NCBI GenBank assembly: GCA_916700875.1
Contig: CAKAKS010000022.1
Coordinates: 14,894,065 to 14,958,064, forward strand
DNA: 64,000 nucleotides
Reading direction: 5' to 3'
Source: Sebastes aleutianus
Lineage: Eukaryota; Chordata; Actinopteri; Perciformes; Sebastidae
A program made the position numbers and the translations under genes. Within the stretch, counting starts at the first letter, position 1. The number at the start of each line of letters is the position of its first letter. Shown in pieces: positions 22,354 to 33,610 of the stretch. The notes under the pieces are model-generated. The model ran no database searches and had not been told where the DNA came from. It saw only the letters and a program-made list of their open reading frames with translations.

Positions 22354-22652
22354 TAGGGCGGCTTTTAACAATTATTTTCATTGTCGATTATTTTCTCGAT
22401 TATTGATTAGTTGTTTGAACTATAAAATGTCAGAAAATGGTGAATCAGTGTTTCCCAAAGCCCAAGATGACGTCCTCAGAGGTCATGTTTTGTTCACAAT
22501 TCAAAAGATATTCAGTTTACTCTCATATAGGAGTAAAGAAACCAGGAAATATTCACATTTTAGGAGCTGGAACCAAAGAATTTCTTCTTAAAAAAATTAC
22601 TTAAACCGATTAATCAATTATCAAAATAGTTAATCGATTAATTGTTGCAGTA
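22354..22652 (+). mobile_element. hAT-type MITE, family A copy 4
   Basis: Starts TAGGGCGGCTTTTAACAATTATTTTCATTG and ends 'aatcgattaattgttgcagta'. Internal landmarks are 'actataaaatgtcagaaaatgg', 'tgtttcccaaagcccaagatgacgtcctc' and 'aggagtaaagaaaccaggaaatattcacatttta'. No matching 8-bp duplication is visible, probably because the right end abuts another element. Confidence 0.7.
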
Positions 22653-22921
22653 GGTGCTGATTGGTTGATTAATTGACTACTCAATTAACCAACAACAATT
22701 TTGACGATTAATGACTCGTATAAGTCATTTATAAAGCAAAAATATCAAACATTTGCTGTATTTCTCTATATCATATCCATTGAATATATTTGCAACAGTC
22801 CAAGACCCAATTTCAGGTATCTGGGAACTTTCTCTTTTCTCTATTTTATAAAGGATTAATTGAAAACTCAACAGATTAATCAATAATGAAAATAATCAGT
22901 TAGTTGCAGCCAGTGCAAGAC
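22653..22921 (-). mobile_element. hAT-type MITE, family F copy 1
   Basis: Directly adjoins the family A copy. The landmarks in reverse complement are 'ggctgcaactaactgattattttcattattgattaatctgttgagttttc', 'ggtcttggactgttgc' and 'cagcaaatgtttgatatttttgctttataaatgactta'. Family F is related to A at the tips but differs inside. No clear target duplication is visible. Confidence 0.6.
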
Positions 22922-22927
22922 TGTACA

Positions 22928-23075
22928 AGGACCACTTTGAATCAGGTGTTTACAAGAGATGTGCTCATAAGTTTCTTCGAAATAAGTCATTCAGCATGAA
23001 AAAAGTATAAGAAATGACAAATGGAATAAAGAGATTTTAGTCGACTAAGACCAAAACGACAGGGGGGCAGCCCTA
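22928..23075 (-). mobile_element. hAT-type MITE, family B copy 1, truncated
   Basis: Reverse complement of the first half of the elements at 35617 and 39585. It shares 'aagagatgtgctcataagtttctt-gaaata-', 'tcattcagcatgaaaaaag' and 'agtcgactaagaccaaaacgac' and ends GGGGGGCAGCCCTA. The other half is missing, lost by truncation or by a later rearrangement at about 22928. Confidence 0.65.
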
Positions 23076-23097
23076 CTAATATTTAATATAAGGAAAC

Positions 23098-23310
23098 TGT
23101 AAAAAAATGTCAAACCAGAACTTCGAAGACATGCTTGTTTTGTCCAACCAGCGGTTCAAAACCCCCAAAAATATTCTATTTACATGAAGAAAACATAGAA
23201 AAGCAGCAAATCCTCTCATTCGAGAAGATGGTATAAATGAATGAAATGGTTGTCGATTTATTTTCTCTTGATCAAGTAATCAATCAATTAATTAACCCAA
23301 CAACCAATCA
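23098..23310 (+). mobile_element. hAT-type MITE, family F fragment
   Basis: The second half of a family F element: 'ttgttttgtccaaccagcggttcaaaaccccca', 'aaaagcagcaaatcctctcattcgagaag', then 'gtcgatttattttctcttgatcaagtaatcaatcaatta'. It lies just beyond the truncated family B copy and may be the outer remnant of an element that B entered. Confidence 0.5.
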
Positions 23311-23330
23311 TACTGTGAAACCCTGAGGGT

Positions 23331-24900
23331 CATGCAGAGCAAAGAGCAAGTCAACTTACCAAGCACACAACAGCAACAGTTCAGGAAACTGGCAACATCC
23401 CTCGATGACAAATCAAGTAAACAGTAAAAGAGAATCCCCAATGAGCCATTCTTTCTTGTACGTAATGCTGCTCATCATGTCCCTGTATAAATATTAGCGT
23501 TATGCTTGACAACACATTACCCACTTTAAGCCCGGAGGTTAAACCCACTGAAGTTCCCTCCAAGTCGGTGCCACGAATGACGCACAGCATGATGGAGGGA
23601 AACAGAAAAGAGGAAAAAAAAAAAGCAGGAATGACAACAATGTGAATGAGAGAGAGAAGGGTAGTGACAGCTCCACTTTGCAGACACATCATGCATTTCT
23701 GGGGGAATTTAAGCGTGAGGGGCTCTGGGGGCTTAGCATTTCCGTGAGGCTGAGGCCGGCGTTTTGACTGGGAGAGAAGAGACCAATTAGGCCATTAATG
23801 TGAGTGCTGACGGGCGGATTACTCCCCTGGCTCGCCTGCCCCTTTAAAAAACAGGCAGTAATAACAATAAAGCCAGTAATAACCCCGGCTCTTAAAGGGA
23901 CAGCTGGGGCCAGGCAGGGAGTTTGTCTCCTCTCAAACATACTGTATACCGCTGTAATGCTCAGCGGCCTTGGCGTTGCAGCCTATAATGTCCTTCACAG
24001 CTGGCTTCACATGTTCGAAAGCTGCCAAACAGGCTTCTGTACACTTCCTGGGCTCTTTGTTTGAACCCTGCACTTTGGGAACTCTGACGCTATTGTTCAG
24101 TCATGTAGGAAGTTTTGCGTTTTCAATCAACGGGCGCTACCCTTGAAGTTTCAAGGTAAACGTACTCCACAGATGACCAAACCTGGAACACATGCACACC
24201 CTGATATGGATACAATACAAATATGCGCACAAAGTGTCCCTACATTGGGAGGTCTAGCTAGTACATCCCGGCTGTATTCCAGTATTTCCAGGTTTACAGT
24301 TACAGGCCAGAAGTCAGGGGTGAAAGGTCGGGGCGGTGCGCTTCTAACAATGATGCAGGTGCACCATTCAGCTCCAGTCAGCTGCAGCACATGGACATCC
24401 ACCCCCGTCACTCAATTAAGAACGCAAGACCAACAAACACACACAAATGCATGCATTCACGTGCGCTCGGTGTCGTGACCGATCCTTGGACCCCGTGTAG
24501 TTGGGGTATTCTTTTACGGAGCTGGGAATGGGAGCGAGGAACCCGAGCAGCGCTGCCGTCCCGGGGACAAAAGGCGGTGTGGCCCCGGGGCTCGGGCTAA
24601 GGAAGCTCCGGGTTCGGCCCCTGGACCTCCAGGTCCTTGAGGAGCCCTCTTAAACAGCCAGGTGTTCCAACAGGAGGGACTTTGTGGAAACCGTTGCAGC
24701 GCTTGTTGGAATGTATTGAATAAGAGTAGTACAGTCTGTTGCTTTGTTAGAATTGTAGTTTTTAAGTTTCATTCTGTTTTTGAATTGGTTATTTGACTGT
24801 ATACTGACTTTGATCATACTTCATGGTGATAGCTGAAATATGCCAAAAGTTTGTTGAGCAATTCTATAGATGTCAAGTATTAATGTTAAAGGAAAGATAC
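23331..24900. other. Non-coding sequence, no recognisable gene
   Basis: Moderately GC-rich around 24470-24640 (ccccggggctcggg and similar). Open frames on both strands are unrecognised and overlap one another. Nothing supports a gene. Confidence 0.45.
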
Positions 24901-24929
24901 TGCAAACTTGACCAAGCCTTTTATCCAAC

Positions 24930-25249
24930 ACATTCTCACTCCCAAGTCGTCAAATACGGCAACTTGGTCAGTGGCCCTACGCGTCAAACTATGGCGCTCT
25001 ACGTGGCCGTTGTTATGGCTGGAGTAAAGGAAGAAGTTAGGTAACGTAGAAGAGCAATAAAGTCCGCATAAGGAGGAGGTCAGGTTGGATGGATGTGTCC
25101 AAAAACACAGGACTTTCACCAAGGACACCAATGTTCGTGTCTCGTGTGAAACCAAAAGTCAACACTGACTTATTTAAGATGTGTATGTAAGCTAGGTTAC
25201 GTTAAATACTTAATTTACACGTGTACATAACATAGCCTCTTTAACTACG
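24930..25249. repeat. Interspersed repeat, family G copy 2
   Basis: Starts near 'cattctcactcccaagtcgtcaaatacggcaacttggtcagtggccctacgcgtca', which I recall as a common fish repeat module, and continues through 'acacaggactttcacc' and 'tcgtgtgaaaccaaaagtcaacactgacttattt'. These match 1760-1850. It is non-coding. A family A MITE has landed at its right edge (25258). Confidence 0.55.
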
Positions 25250-25257
25250 TAACAAAC

Positions 25258-25577
25258 TAGGGCTGCAACTACAGATTTATTCATTGATTCATTAATCCAT
25301 TTATCAATTATTTGGTCTATAAAATGTCCAAAAATGATGAAAAATTACTACTATCATTGATTCCCAAAGCCCAAGATGACGTCCTCAAACGTCTTGTTTT
25401 GTCCACAACTCAAAGATATTCAGTTTACTGTCATAGGGGAGTAGAGAAACCAGACAATTTTCACATTTAAGAAGCTAGAATGAGAGACTTTTACATTTTT
25501 TTTTCTTAAAAAAGTATCAAAATAGTTGCCGATTAATTTAATATTTGAAAACTAATCAATTCATTGTTGCAGCTCTA
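25258..25577 (+). mobile_element. hAT-type MITE, family A copy 5
   Basis: Starts TAGGGCTGCAACTACAG and ends TTGTTGCAGCTCTA. The flanking 8-mers are TAACAAAC (25250-25257) and CAACAAAC (25578-25585), 7 of 8 identical. Complete interior with 'ggtctataaaatgtccaaaaatg', 'cccaaagcccaagatgacgtcctc' and 'cagtttactgtcatag'. This is the most intact A copy in the window. Confidence 0.8.
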
Positions 25578-25585
25578 CAACAAAC

Positions 25586-26800
25586 GTAAACTAGGTTATA
25601 TCAGAGTTACTAGTGCTTGATTAATTATGTAATCTTGTCACATCCTTGCCTATCCTTATTATTGTATAACACTTGTTGAAATACCACTAATATGCATTTT
25701 ATTTCTAATTTTTTTAAAGAAATTTGCTTAAAATGTGCATAAGATTTGGATGGAATTGAAAAAAATTAAAAACCTTAAGAGTCAGTGGTAACTCTAGAGG
25801 GAAGAAGTGTGACCGGGTGATGACCCACAACTCTTCTGGGTCATTCCCACAGTCCTTTACAGGTAACGAACCCATGTCCCTCACTCCGACTGGTTTCTCC
25901 GCAGGGTAAAGTTGAGGTAACATGAGTGTGTATGGCACAAAGCTCAATTCTTTCTGTGCTGATGGCTGGAGAGGACGGACAGACACAGATACCACACCTG
26001 CACCACCTGACTGACACGGTCTTCAGTGCTTCGCTGTGCTTTACTGTTCCCTTACACACCCACACACGGTGTTCATATATAAGATCAGGGGTTTAAAGGA
26101 AAAATGGGACTTGAAACAGCAGTCCCCAGCTGTTATTGACTTAACTTATATAGCCTTATACGTGCAGTGTCCACTGCAAAGCATTTTGGTCGAAAAGTCT
26201 TTGAGAGCAGTTCGTGCAGACACTCCAAACTCCCATATATTAAAAATAAATGATATCCGCTATATTTTAAAAGCCCCCGACTTCCTTCTCTCTGGTTCCA
26301 GGAAAACATATATCACAGCCGGTGTCCACGGCCAGAACCAACAGCGTCTGTTTGCCCGTCTGGGCCAGCCTGGACCCACGCCCAGGTCAACGGTCAGACA
26401 ATCAGTCCTCATCAGCTCGCCTGTCTCTGCCTCTGTCTCTCACCATCTTTTCTCAGATTTGGTGAGTTTTTTTCTATGTTTTCCTTTGTTTTCGTTAAAC
26501 AGCAAAAACTGATTGCGAACCTAGAACTCGCCTATGAAAAATGAGGGTTGTGTAATGACTCAGATTAGTGTCTGAATTGTTAAAGGGGCAGTTCACTCAA
26601 ATGTCAGACCCCCTAATAGACTATGGAATATATTATACTATAGAATATGTATGGCATTGGATGTGTGTTTTTGAAATAAAAACAGGATCAGAAGTACCCT
26701 TATGTCTTTTTAATCTAGTTAGTTTGGCACCTTTATTACATTTGCATATGCAAGACAGTAGAGCTTTTCTATGATTCTGTGGAAAACCATTCAAACACTT
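25586..26800. other. Non-coding sequence, no recognisable gene
   Basis: AT-rich. An open frame of 158 codons at 26036-26512 shows no recognisable domain and has no start or codon features that would make it convincing. Confidence 0.45.
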
Positions 26801-26805
26801 CTGAA

Positions 26806-26880
26806 GAGTGATTCTCAAAGTGGGGTCCGTGGCACTCTGCCAGGGGGTCTATGGAGTTTTAATAATAATATTTAAAATGT
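26806..26880 (+). repeat. hAT-like relic terminus
   Basis: 'gagtgattctcaaagtggggtccgtggcac-ctgccagggggtctatgg' resembles the CAGTGNTTCTCAAA... terminus and adjoining region of a common vertebrate hAT relic family. Only one end is recognisable. The assignment is from memory. Confidence 0.4.
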
Positions 26881-26896
26881 TTAATTCTACAGTGTA

Positions 26897-27234
26897 AATG
26901 GGGCATTCACACCAAAATGCGAAGCACCATTACATACAAATTCAATGCAAAGAGGCGAATAGGCGCAAGTTCGCACCAAGCAACGGGAATGGCGCGAAGG
27001 ACGTGATGTGAAGGACACAAAAACGTGAAGTTGAAATATTTTAACACCGAGCGGGAAATTGATGTGACGCTGTGCCGTAAAAGACTACCAGGGTTGAGAT
27101 TCTATTTCTGTAGTCATTGGAGTCACTGGCGTCCTGACGTTGTTGAATCAGACATGGAGGAAAACAAATGTTGTAGCCGCCTGTGGGCACCCAGAGCTTT
27201 ATGATAGTACCTCATATCTGTACAGAAACCGGAT
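26897..27234 (+). pseudogene. Harbinger-like remnant with MADF-like peptide
   Basis: The left part, 'ggggcattcacaccaaaatgcgaa', resembles PIF/Harbinger terminal repeats in fish. An ATG at 27154 opens MEENK. After a one-base shift the sequence reads VVAACGHPELYDSTSYLYRN. That pattern (hydrophobic, then HPxLYDxTxxxYRNR) is how MADF/Myb-SANT-like domains begin, as in the DNA-binding partner protein of Harbinger transposons. Only the first ~30 codons are visible, and the frame is broken. This is decayed debris, not a gene. Confidence 0.35.
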
Positions 27235-27239
27235 GAGAC

Positions 27240-28600
27240 TCTGTATAAATCTATGTGTATAAACCACAGACGACGTTATGCAGATGATGTTATGTTATGT
27301 TAAGTGTTGATGGAGCAGCTACAATGTTAGCGTAGCCTGGCACTGATCGATGATTCGGTATAATACAGAGTTTTCTATACCTGTCAAAAGGGTTAAATCA
27401 GCCAAACTGACTCCTGTCTCCTCTCAGCAGTTCTTGCAATAAATAAGATAAACCTTAAGTTACCTGAGCCAGAGTCCGTGTGCACCTGGCCTACTCTACT
27501 GTATGTCTTGCACGGGACAACCCCCAGATTCCAGTTTGAAAACACAGACTCTATAACCTCTAAACTCCAGCTTCTACTCGTGTCCTTAAAAAGGCATCAG
27601 GCCACGATCCCCTATAGCCCATAACAGTCCCGGCTCCTCAGCTCACACCTGGCTCCGCTAGCGTGTCATATCACGGCTAATCGTATTAGGCTAATCGCTC
27701 CCAGATCAGCACATCCACGCCGACCCCGGCACGACTTTGTGACCCGGCCAGGGAACCCTCACGCGGGATCAGACCGCGAACTTATCTCCCCAAAAAGCAG
27801 ACCCCACCCTCGATGCATGCTTAGAGGGACATAGGGGGGGGAGGATGGGAGGGTGCACGGATATGACCGGATTCCTTTGGGAGGACTGGAAGTGACTGTT
27901 ATGTTATGAACTGGTGGCACTTTGGTTGAACCCTGTCTTGCAAAGAGGGGGAGTCTGTGATCAAGAGGGGTCACATAATGATTCGATGACAGATCACTCG
28001 AGATTGATAAAAAATCATAGAATAATTATGCTACCACGTCATTTATTTAAAACTTGGAAAGAAATAGCTAAATCGTATCAAATTGTGTGGCTCTGTAACC
28101 TAGAGGAATTTGAGAAACCCTGCTGTCTTTTGTCTCTTTCTCCTCACCTCACCTCGCTGCCTTCCTCATTTTCTCTCTCTGTCATCTGTCAGGCAGCTCA
28201 GTTCTTGGCGCTCTCACCACCTGCTCAGGACCCGCTGGATTTCTCTCCTGCAAAAGAGCTTTGCACTGTGCCACAGCCAAGGTTGCTCACATCTGCCAGG
28301 CTATTTCCCTTTCACTAACTCTTCCCCTCCCTCCCTCCCTCCCTCCGATCTCCACATCTCTGCCTACTTTGTCTCTTTAATCAACCTCTCCACTCTGTCG
28401 TCACTTTATCTGCATCTTTCAGTCTTCACTTTATCTATCCTTTCCATTTTTTTTGCTTTTCAAGCTGTAGTTGACTGACATATGCTCCATCACTGCTGGA
28501 TGTGTTATAGGAAGACCGGCTGATGCTTTGCCAATAAGAAGCTCCTATCCAGTCCTTGATGTTGCATGTGCTGTTTAATACAGAAAATACTTTAAATGTC
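27240..28600. other. Non-coding sequence, no recognisable gene
   Basis: Includes a G/A-rich patch at 27826-27857 and a (CCCT)n run at 28324-28346 within C/T-rich sequence. Open frames through the C/T-rich part are low-complexity. Confidence 0.45.
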
Positions 28601-28611
28601 ATGAATTTTAA

Positions 28612-29053
28612 AGGAATAGTGGGAGATGTATTAGTAGAAATGGAATATAATATTCATAACTGTTTTCATTAGTGTATACTCACCTGAAACTAAGAATAGT
28701 TGTGTTTTCCTTAGCTTAGCTAGCTACAGTAGCACAGAACGGACAAACCAAAAACTGGGCCTATAGAGAGACTTTAACATTTTTACGTTACCCGAAGGCC
28801 ACCGTAGTTCTCCAAAACGCTTGTGAAACTGCAGTAACGTCAGCCGCAGAGTGCAAAACTGTGGTACGACCACAGTAGTGTTATTATGGTAAGGATGAGC
28901 CTCTGAGCGAGGCAAACGGCGTTACCACGGTTTTGCACTCGGCGACTCACGTTACTGCAGTCTTGGAAAGGGAGGAGTGACTGGAGGTGGACTCAGTTGG
29001 TTGCAATCTGCAACCACACCACTAGGTGACATAAAATCCTACACACTGCACCT
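28612..29053 (-). mobile_element. piggyBac-type MITE with TTAA target site
   Basis: The right end is CCTACACACTGCACCT followed by TTAA (29054-29057). Reading inward on the minus strand the order is the familiar fish MITE: AGGTGCAGTGTGTAGGATTTTATGTCACCTAG, 'ggttgcagattgcaaccaactgagt', 'gtgcaaaaccgtggtaacgccg', ending 'gaatattatattccatttct'. The left end also has TTAA (28608-28611), but the terminal repeat there has diverged after AGG. 442 bp, non-coding. Confidence 0.65.
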
Positions 29054-29057
29054 TTAA

Positions 29058-29260
29058 GGCAGCAACTAACATTTATTTTCATCGTCGATAACTGTAATCG
29101 AATTGTTATTTTCCAGCTAACTGTTTAGTCTATAACATGTCAGAAAATTGTGAAAAATGTTCATCATAAGTTTCTTAAGTCCAAGATGACATCTCCAAAT
29201 GTGTTATTTATACCAAAAGTCCAAAACCCAAATATATTCAATTTACTAAAAGAAAAGTTT
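29058..29260 (+). mobile_element. hAT-type MITE, family A/F fragment
   Basis: Begins directly after the TTAA of the previous element: 'ggcagcaactaacatttattttcatcgtcgata', 'gtctataacatgtcagaaaattgtgaaaaatg', 'aagtccaagatgacatct'. The right half is missing. The close apposition suggests that the piggyBac MITE inserted at or near its edge. Confidence 0.55.
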
Positions 29261-30590
29261 GGTATCTTTTCTTAGAATATGACTTAACAATACAGTCTCA
29301 CAGCAGTTTGTGAAATAGTCACGAAATTTACTCTATTTGATTTGTGTACATAGACACGAATTTCCCCTTTTTCTCTTGACGCTCAGCACGACTTTCAACA
29401 CCGTATTTTTTGTGCTTTTTCCTACAAATGTCCAACAAAGTCCTGTGTTTTTTCACCCACCCATCCACCCCGACCTCCTCCTTATGCGGCATTCGCTGCT
29501 CTCTATACTTCCCGGTTCACAATTACGTGGATTACATACAAATTGATTTTGTGCTGACCATCGAGAAAAAATGTCTATGTACATAAATCAATACATCAAA
29601 ATTTTTGACTATTTAATGAACTGCTGTGCGACTGGCCTGGACTTAAATGGTTAATTCATTGTCAAAACAGTGGCTGATTTGTTTTCTCAATCAACTAATA
29701 AACTAACCAACTCTGTAATGTATTTCACTTTTATTTTCATAAAATCAAATTTCAAAACGCTGTATTAAATCAGATATAATATTGCATGATATTGTTTGAA
29801 TATTGCACTTTCTGTCCAGCTTCTGTTTTTCACATTATTAACTCCACTGAACTAATAGACATTCAAGCATCAGACGAACACTCTCTGCAGCAGTCAGCTG
29901 ATTTTGGCCGTCTGTGCCACGGCACTGTGTGGACAGATCCTGCCAAGCCAAACACAACACATGCAACGGCGACCAGCCTTCATTCATTTAGGGCCCTGAA
30001 TGCGCCGCCGTGGCCCCGCCGCCGCCTCCCTCTTTTCCCCGCTCGCTCTCCTCCCTCTGTCGCTCGCTGTCTCGGTGTGAGAGGAGGGGAGCGGTGGGTA
30101 GGGGGTCAGACGGAGGTTACTCAAATACAGTGAGCTTAGCCTCTCCACACTGTCCATTAACTATCAAAACACGTGTGAGCGCTGGCCAGGATGAGAGCGC
30201 CCTGCTCTGGCAGCCATTGTTTTTCTGCCTGTGTTAACTTTTTATTCCAGGCTTTATTTATACAGGGAAAGTTGAGCGAGCAACATGTACTTTTCCAGCA
30301 ACGGCCTCATACTCATGACAGGTCTGTATATACAGGACATCATCAACACAACTGGGCAGCTTTCATGGGGCAACCAGGGGTTTGCTATTTCATGTAAAAA
30401 TGAAGTGTTTCATCTTTGAAGGGTCCGTTCAACAAAACCACAAAATATGTCTTTAAGTGTATTAGTGTAATCTGCTTTCTTAGTTCAAATTGTGATATAT
30501 CAGAAACTTGTGCCACTATACAACGGAGGTAATTGGATTTTCTTTGTGTTGTGCATAAGTGTATATATTTTATATTATATTTAAATATAT
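29261..30590. other. Non-coding sequence, no recognisable gene
   Basis: Contains a C/G-rich patch at 30000-30110 (ccgccgccgcctccc, then agaggagggga). No recognised gene or repeat family. Confidence 0.45.
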
Positions 30591-30593
30591 ATA

Positions 30594-30735
30594 AATGGTA
30601 AATGGACTGCACTTATACCACTTTTCTACCAGTAAGAAGATGGCCTGCCCGTCGGGAGCAATTTGGGGTTCAATGTCTTGCTCACACTTTGACATGTGGA
30701 CTAGAGGGAGCTCTTCCATATAAGCCACAGACACC
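30594..30735 (+). repeat. Fragment of a common fish interspersed repeat
   Basis: 'aaatggtaaatggactgcacttata' followed by 'tcgggagcaatttggggttca-tgtcttgctca' and 'actttgacatgtggacta-ggagctc' are modules that I recall from a very abundant teleost repeat. The middle part of the usual unit is missing. Class not certain. Confidence 0.5.
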
Positions 30736-32200
30736 CTTTAGGTTTGGGGCGGTATCAAGGAATTACGGTATACCAGCGTAATTAGGAATCCAGATGGTAT
30801 GATCTTCAATACCCCCAATTCGAAGAACGCTCCAACACACGCAACGGTGGCGAGAGTTCTGGCTTGGCTTGGAAAGGACTCACATGTCTGTTCTCGGCTG
30901 ACACGGACATCATAGCGCTGCAACACGTGTCTTTCGGTTTTAATGAAAGGTGTTCATTTTGCCTTTTCTTATTCTACAGTAGATGTTGTTTGTATTTGTA
31001 TTTATTATTGAATAAAACAATTTTTCCAAAAGCTTTGGTGTGTTTTATGCATGTTTGTAATCGCAAAGGGTTGGAAAAAAAAAGGAAAATCCCAATCAAA
31101 TCCCAAAATTTAAATCGAATACCCGCACAATAAGCGAAGAATAAAAAATATTTGGGTCTAGCCCTAGTACTTATACGGTATGCATCTTAATCACTTGGCT
31201 CCCTGACCCCCATTAACCTTGAAGTTAAGTGTTAAGTTAACTAAAGTGGAGTTTTAAGATAAGTTCAGTTAAATGAAATAGTTGGAAAGTAATTCCATTC
31301 CATACTAGTAAGGTAAGTGATATATTTTTTGATTAAGGTCAATTAATCCTTTAATTCATCCATCCTGCAATATAGACGTTCATGGCTCCATGTCGAAGGA
31401 AGTCCTTGGGTAAGAGTTTTTGCTCCCGAAGTTTTAGCCAGGCCAGCATCAGGCAGGGTCGCTCCAAACTTTGTCCTTCTTAGGGTTTGCTAGACGCTAT
31501 TGCTGTCTGGATTGGGATGGTACAGAGGCACTGTGGGCTTTGTGCAGAGATAAAAAAGAGTATAAAACTCATGAGATGTATACGCTTATCTGTCTCCTCA
31601 GCCCCTTCAACCCCAACGGCCATAACACTAAACGTGGCAAACGGCAGCCATTTGTCTCCATGAGTGAACTAATGGAGAACTCCAGACTGTGGGGCACTGA
31701 CAGGTTTATATTGGTAATATTCTGTCATGCCTTTGACTGCATTAGCGTTTTCAACACCAGACTTTTAAATCTTTTTTATGAACGGCATAAAACGTCAGAT
31801 CTGGCCTAATACATCTCCATACGAGCCCTCTAAAGTTCCTTTTCTCTGTGTGCAGACAGACATGCCGTGCTCCCTGCGCTGTCCCCACTTCCGATCTCTC
31901 TAATGTTTTTCAGTCATAATAAATCTGGCCCTGACTTTCTAAAGCAAACAATGCTGTGGGGACTGAGTCCTCCAATAACACTTTGTCAGTTCCAATCAGG
32001 CCTGAAATATGACTCAACTGTCTGTGCCTCCCCCTGCTAAAAGTCCTCCCCTCCACCCCCATTTCCTCTCTCTTGCTCTTTTTTTCCCTCTGCTAACCTT
32101 TCCTTAAGCCTCGCAATCTCTTACACTGCTTTCCTGACCCGTTCCAACAGTCTTTCTCTCTTATTAATACAATTAATAATATGGAATTTGATAAGTATAC
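30736..32200. other. Non-coding sequence, no recognisable gene
   Basis: AT-rich, with a possible old element between 30745 ('ttggggcggtatc') and 31165 ('gggtctagcccta') that I could not resolve. No coding evidence. Confidence 0.4.
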
Positions 32201-32209
32201 GTGACAGAA

Positions 32210-32490
32210 AAAGTATGTGTACACTGAAACAAAGTATGTAGACACCCAAAAGTTGCACTCATGTGATAGTTGAACATCTCATTCTGCAATCATGGGCATT
32301 AATATGCTGCTAAAACAGCCTCCAGTCTTTCGGGAATTATTTCCACGAGATTTTGGAAACTGACAGCAGAGTTGGTCCAAAAAGTGTTGAATGGGCAAGA
32401 GGTTGAAGCACTTGGCAGGCCGGTCAAGTTCCTCCACACCTTGAAAAACCATAATTCCCCCAAATCGTTGCCACAAAGCGTTCCACACTC
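32210..32490 (-). pseudogene. Decayed Tc1-like element, transposase C-terminal debris
   Basis: On the minus strand the sequence reads WNALWQRFGG, then GVEELDRPAK, then a degraded tail before 'cagaatgagatgttcaac' and a terminal-repeat-like 'gggtgtctacatac'. These correspond to parts of Tc1-family transposases (a '...LWxxFG...' block, 'GVEELxWPAQ', and the 3' terminal repeat 'ggtgtccacatac'). The DNDPKH-type second Asp and the DLNPIE motif are absent, so the catalytic core has been partly deleted. This is a different and far older Tc1 subfamily than the one at 16197. Non-functional. Confidence 0.6.
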
Positions 32491-33556
32491 AACGTTTTGA
32501 CCGTTTTGAGTGCAACATCTGGGTACTTCGAGTGCACTAGATTATGCCATACTTCTCAGTGCTTCTCAGTGCACTCAAAAAAGCAAGTGGAAGTATATGC
32601 ACAGCATATGTGATTGATCCATGTTTTAGCTTATGTTAGCGACCGAGATAAACTTTTATTGTCCTAACTAAACTGTTGAGTTATTCTTCTTTTGGCAGTT
32701 TTGACCATTACCAAATGCAATCCTGCGTTTAGCCCAAAAACCAAGACGGATGCAATCAGACTTGTAATGTGGCCAACGGAGATGCATATACTGTATGTGG
32801 CTTAAGTTTAATTAATGTGTGTTAAATTCGACTTTGATTCAGGACACTTCAAGGCCCCATTTACATTTGTCATTTCAAGTGTTTTGTATTCGGACAAAAT
32901 CCAGATTGCCTTGAATGCTACTTGGATGCATTTAAACTTTTTTTGATATTTGAAATGTAGTGTAAAACATAACAAGTTCAATGTGGGGCCACAGTACTGT
33001 ATTTTGTGGAAATAAGACTTCCCTTAATTGGAACTGTGGGGTTGAGCCCAAACCATGAAAACCAGTCCTGCACCAAAGGCACACACATACTCTTGGCCAC
33101 ATACTATTTTGCATGGTTTTTACTATCCCTAGAAGTGATCTGCAGCACAGTTCCTCTCCATTGGCTTGTAAAGAAGAAAAAAAAAAAATCTTCCTTGTTG
33201 TAAATTTCAATTGCCTTGAACCCTTCTACCTTTGTAGCTACGGCTGAACGAGTTGACCCCGTATATATTTATTTGTTGCGCTTTCTTTTTAGTGCGTTAG
33301 CCTTTGGCCATGTTAATCAGGCCTGCCACCAACCACCACCCCCACCCTTGAGCCCAACCCCTCCATCCCACACGGAGGACTGAGGGAAGCCATCAGTAGC
33401 GATGCCCGGCCGACCACAGAGCGAGCATGTTCTCTTCACGCATGATTAACGCTGTAGAGAACGGGGGATAGACCACCTCAAAGAGAGAACTGCCCCGACT
33501 TCAAAGTCTCGCCACTGAGAAAGAGGCTCTGTCCCTGTGTGTGAAACCCCCCCCCT

Positions 33557-33557
<1 letters not shown>
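32491..33557. other. Non-coding sequence, no recognisable gene
   Basis: AT-rich, then C/A-rich toward the microsatellite. A direct repeat 'cttctcagtg' occurs twice at about 32551-32570. No gene recognised. Confidence 0.45.

Positions 33558-33608
<51 letters not shown>
33558..33608. repeat. (CA)n microsatellite
   Basis: A pure dinucleotide run of about 25 units, the longest in the window, likely length-polymorphic. Confidence 0.97.

Positions 33609-33610
<2 letters not shown>

Noticed and set aside
26036..26512. Open frame of 158 codons
   Set aside because: No recognisable domain or bias, in AT-rich non-coding surroundings. Chance frame is the simplest reading.
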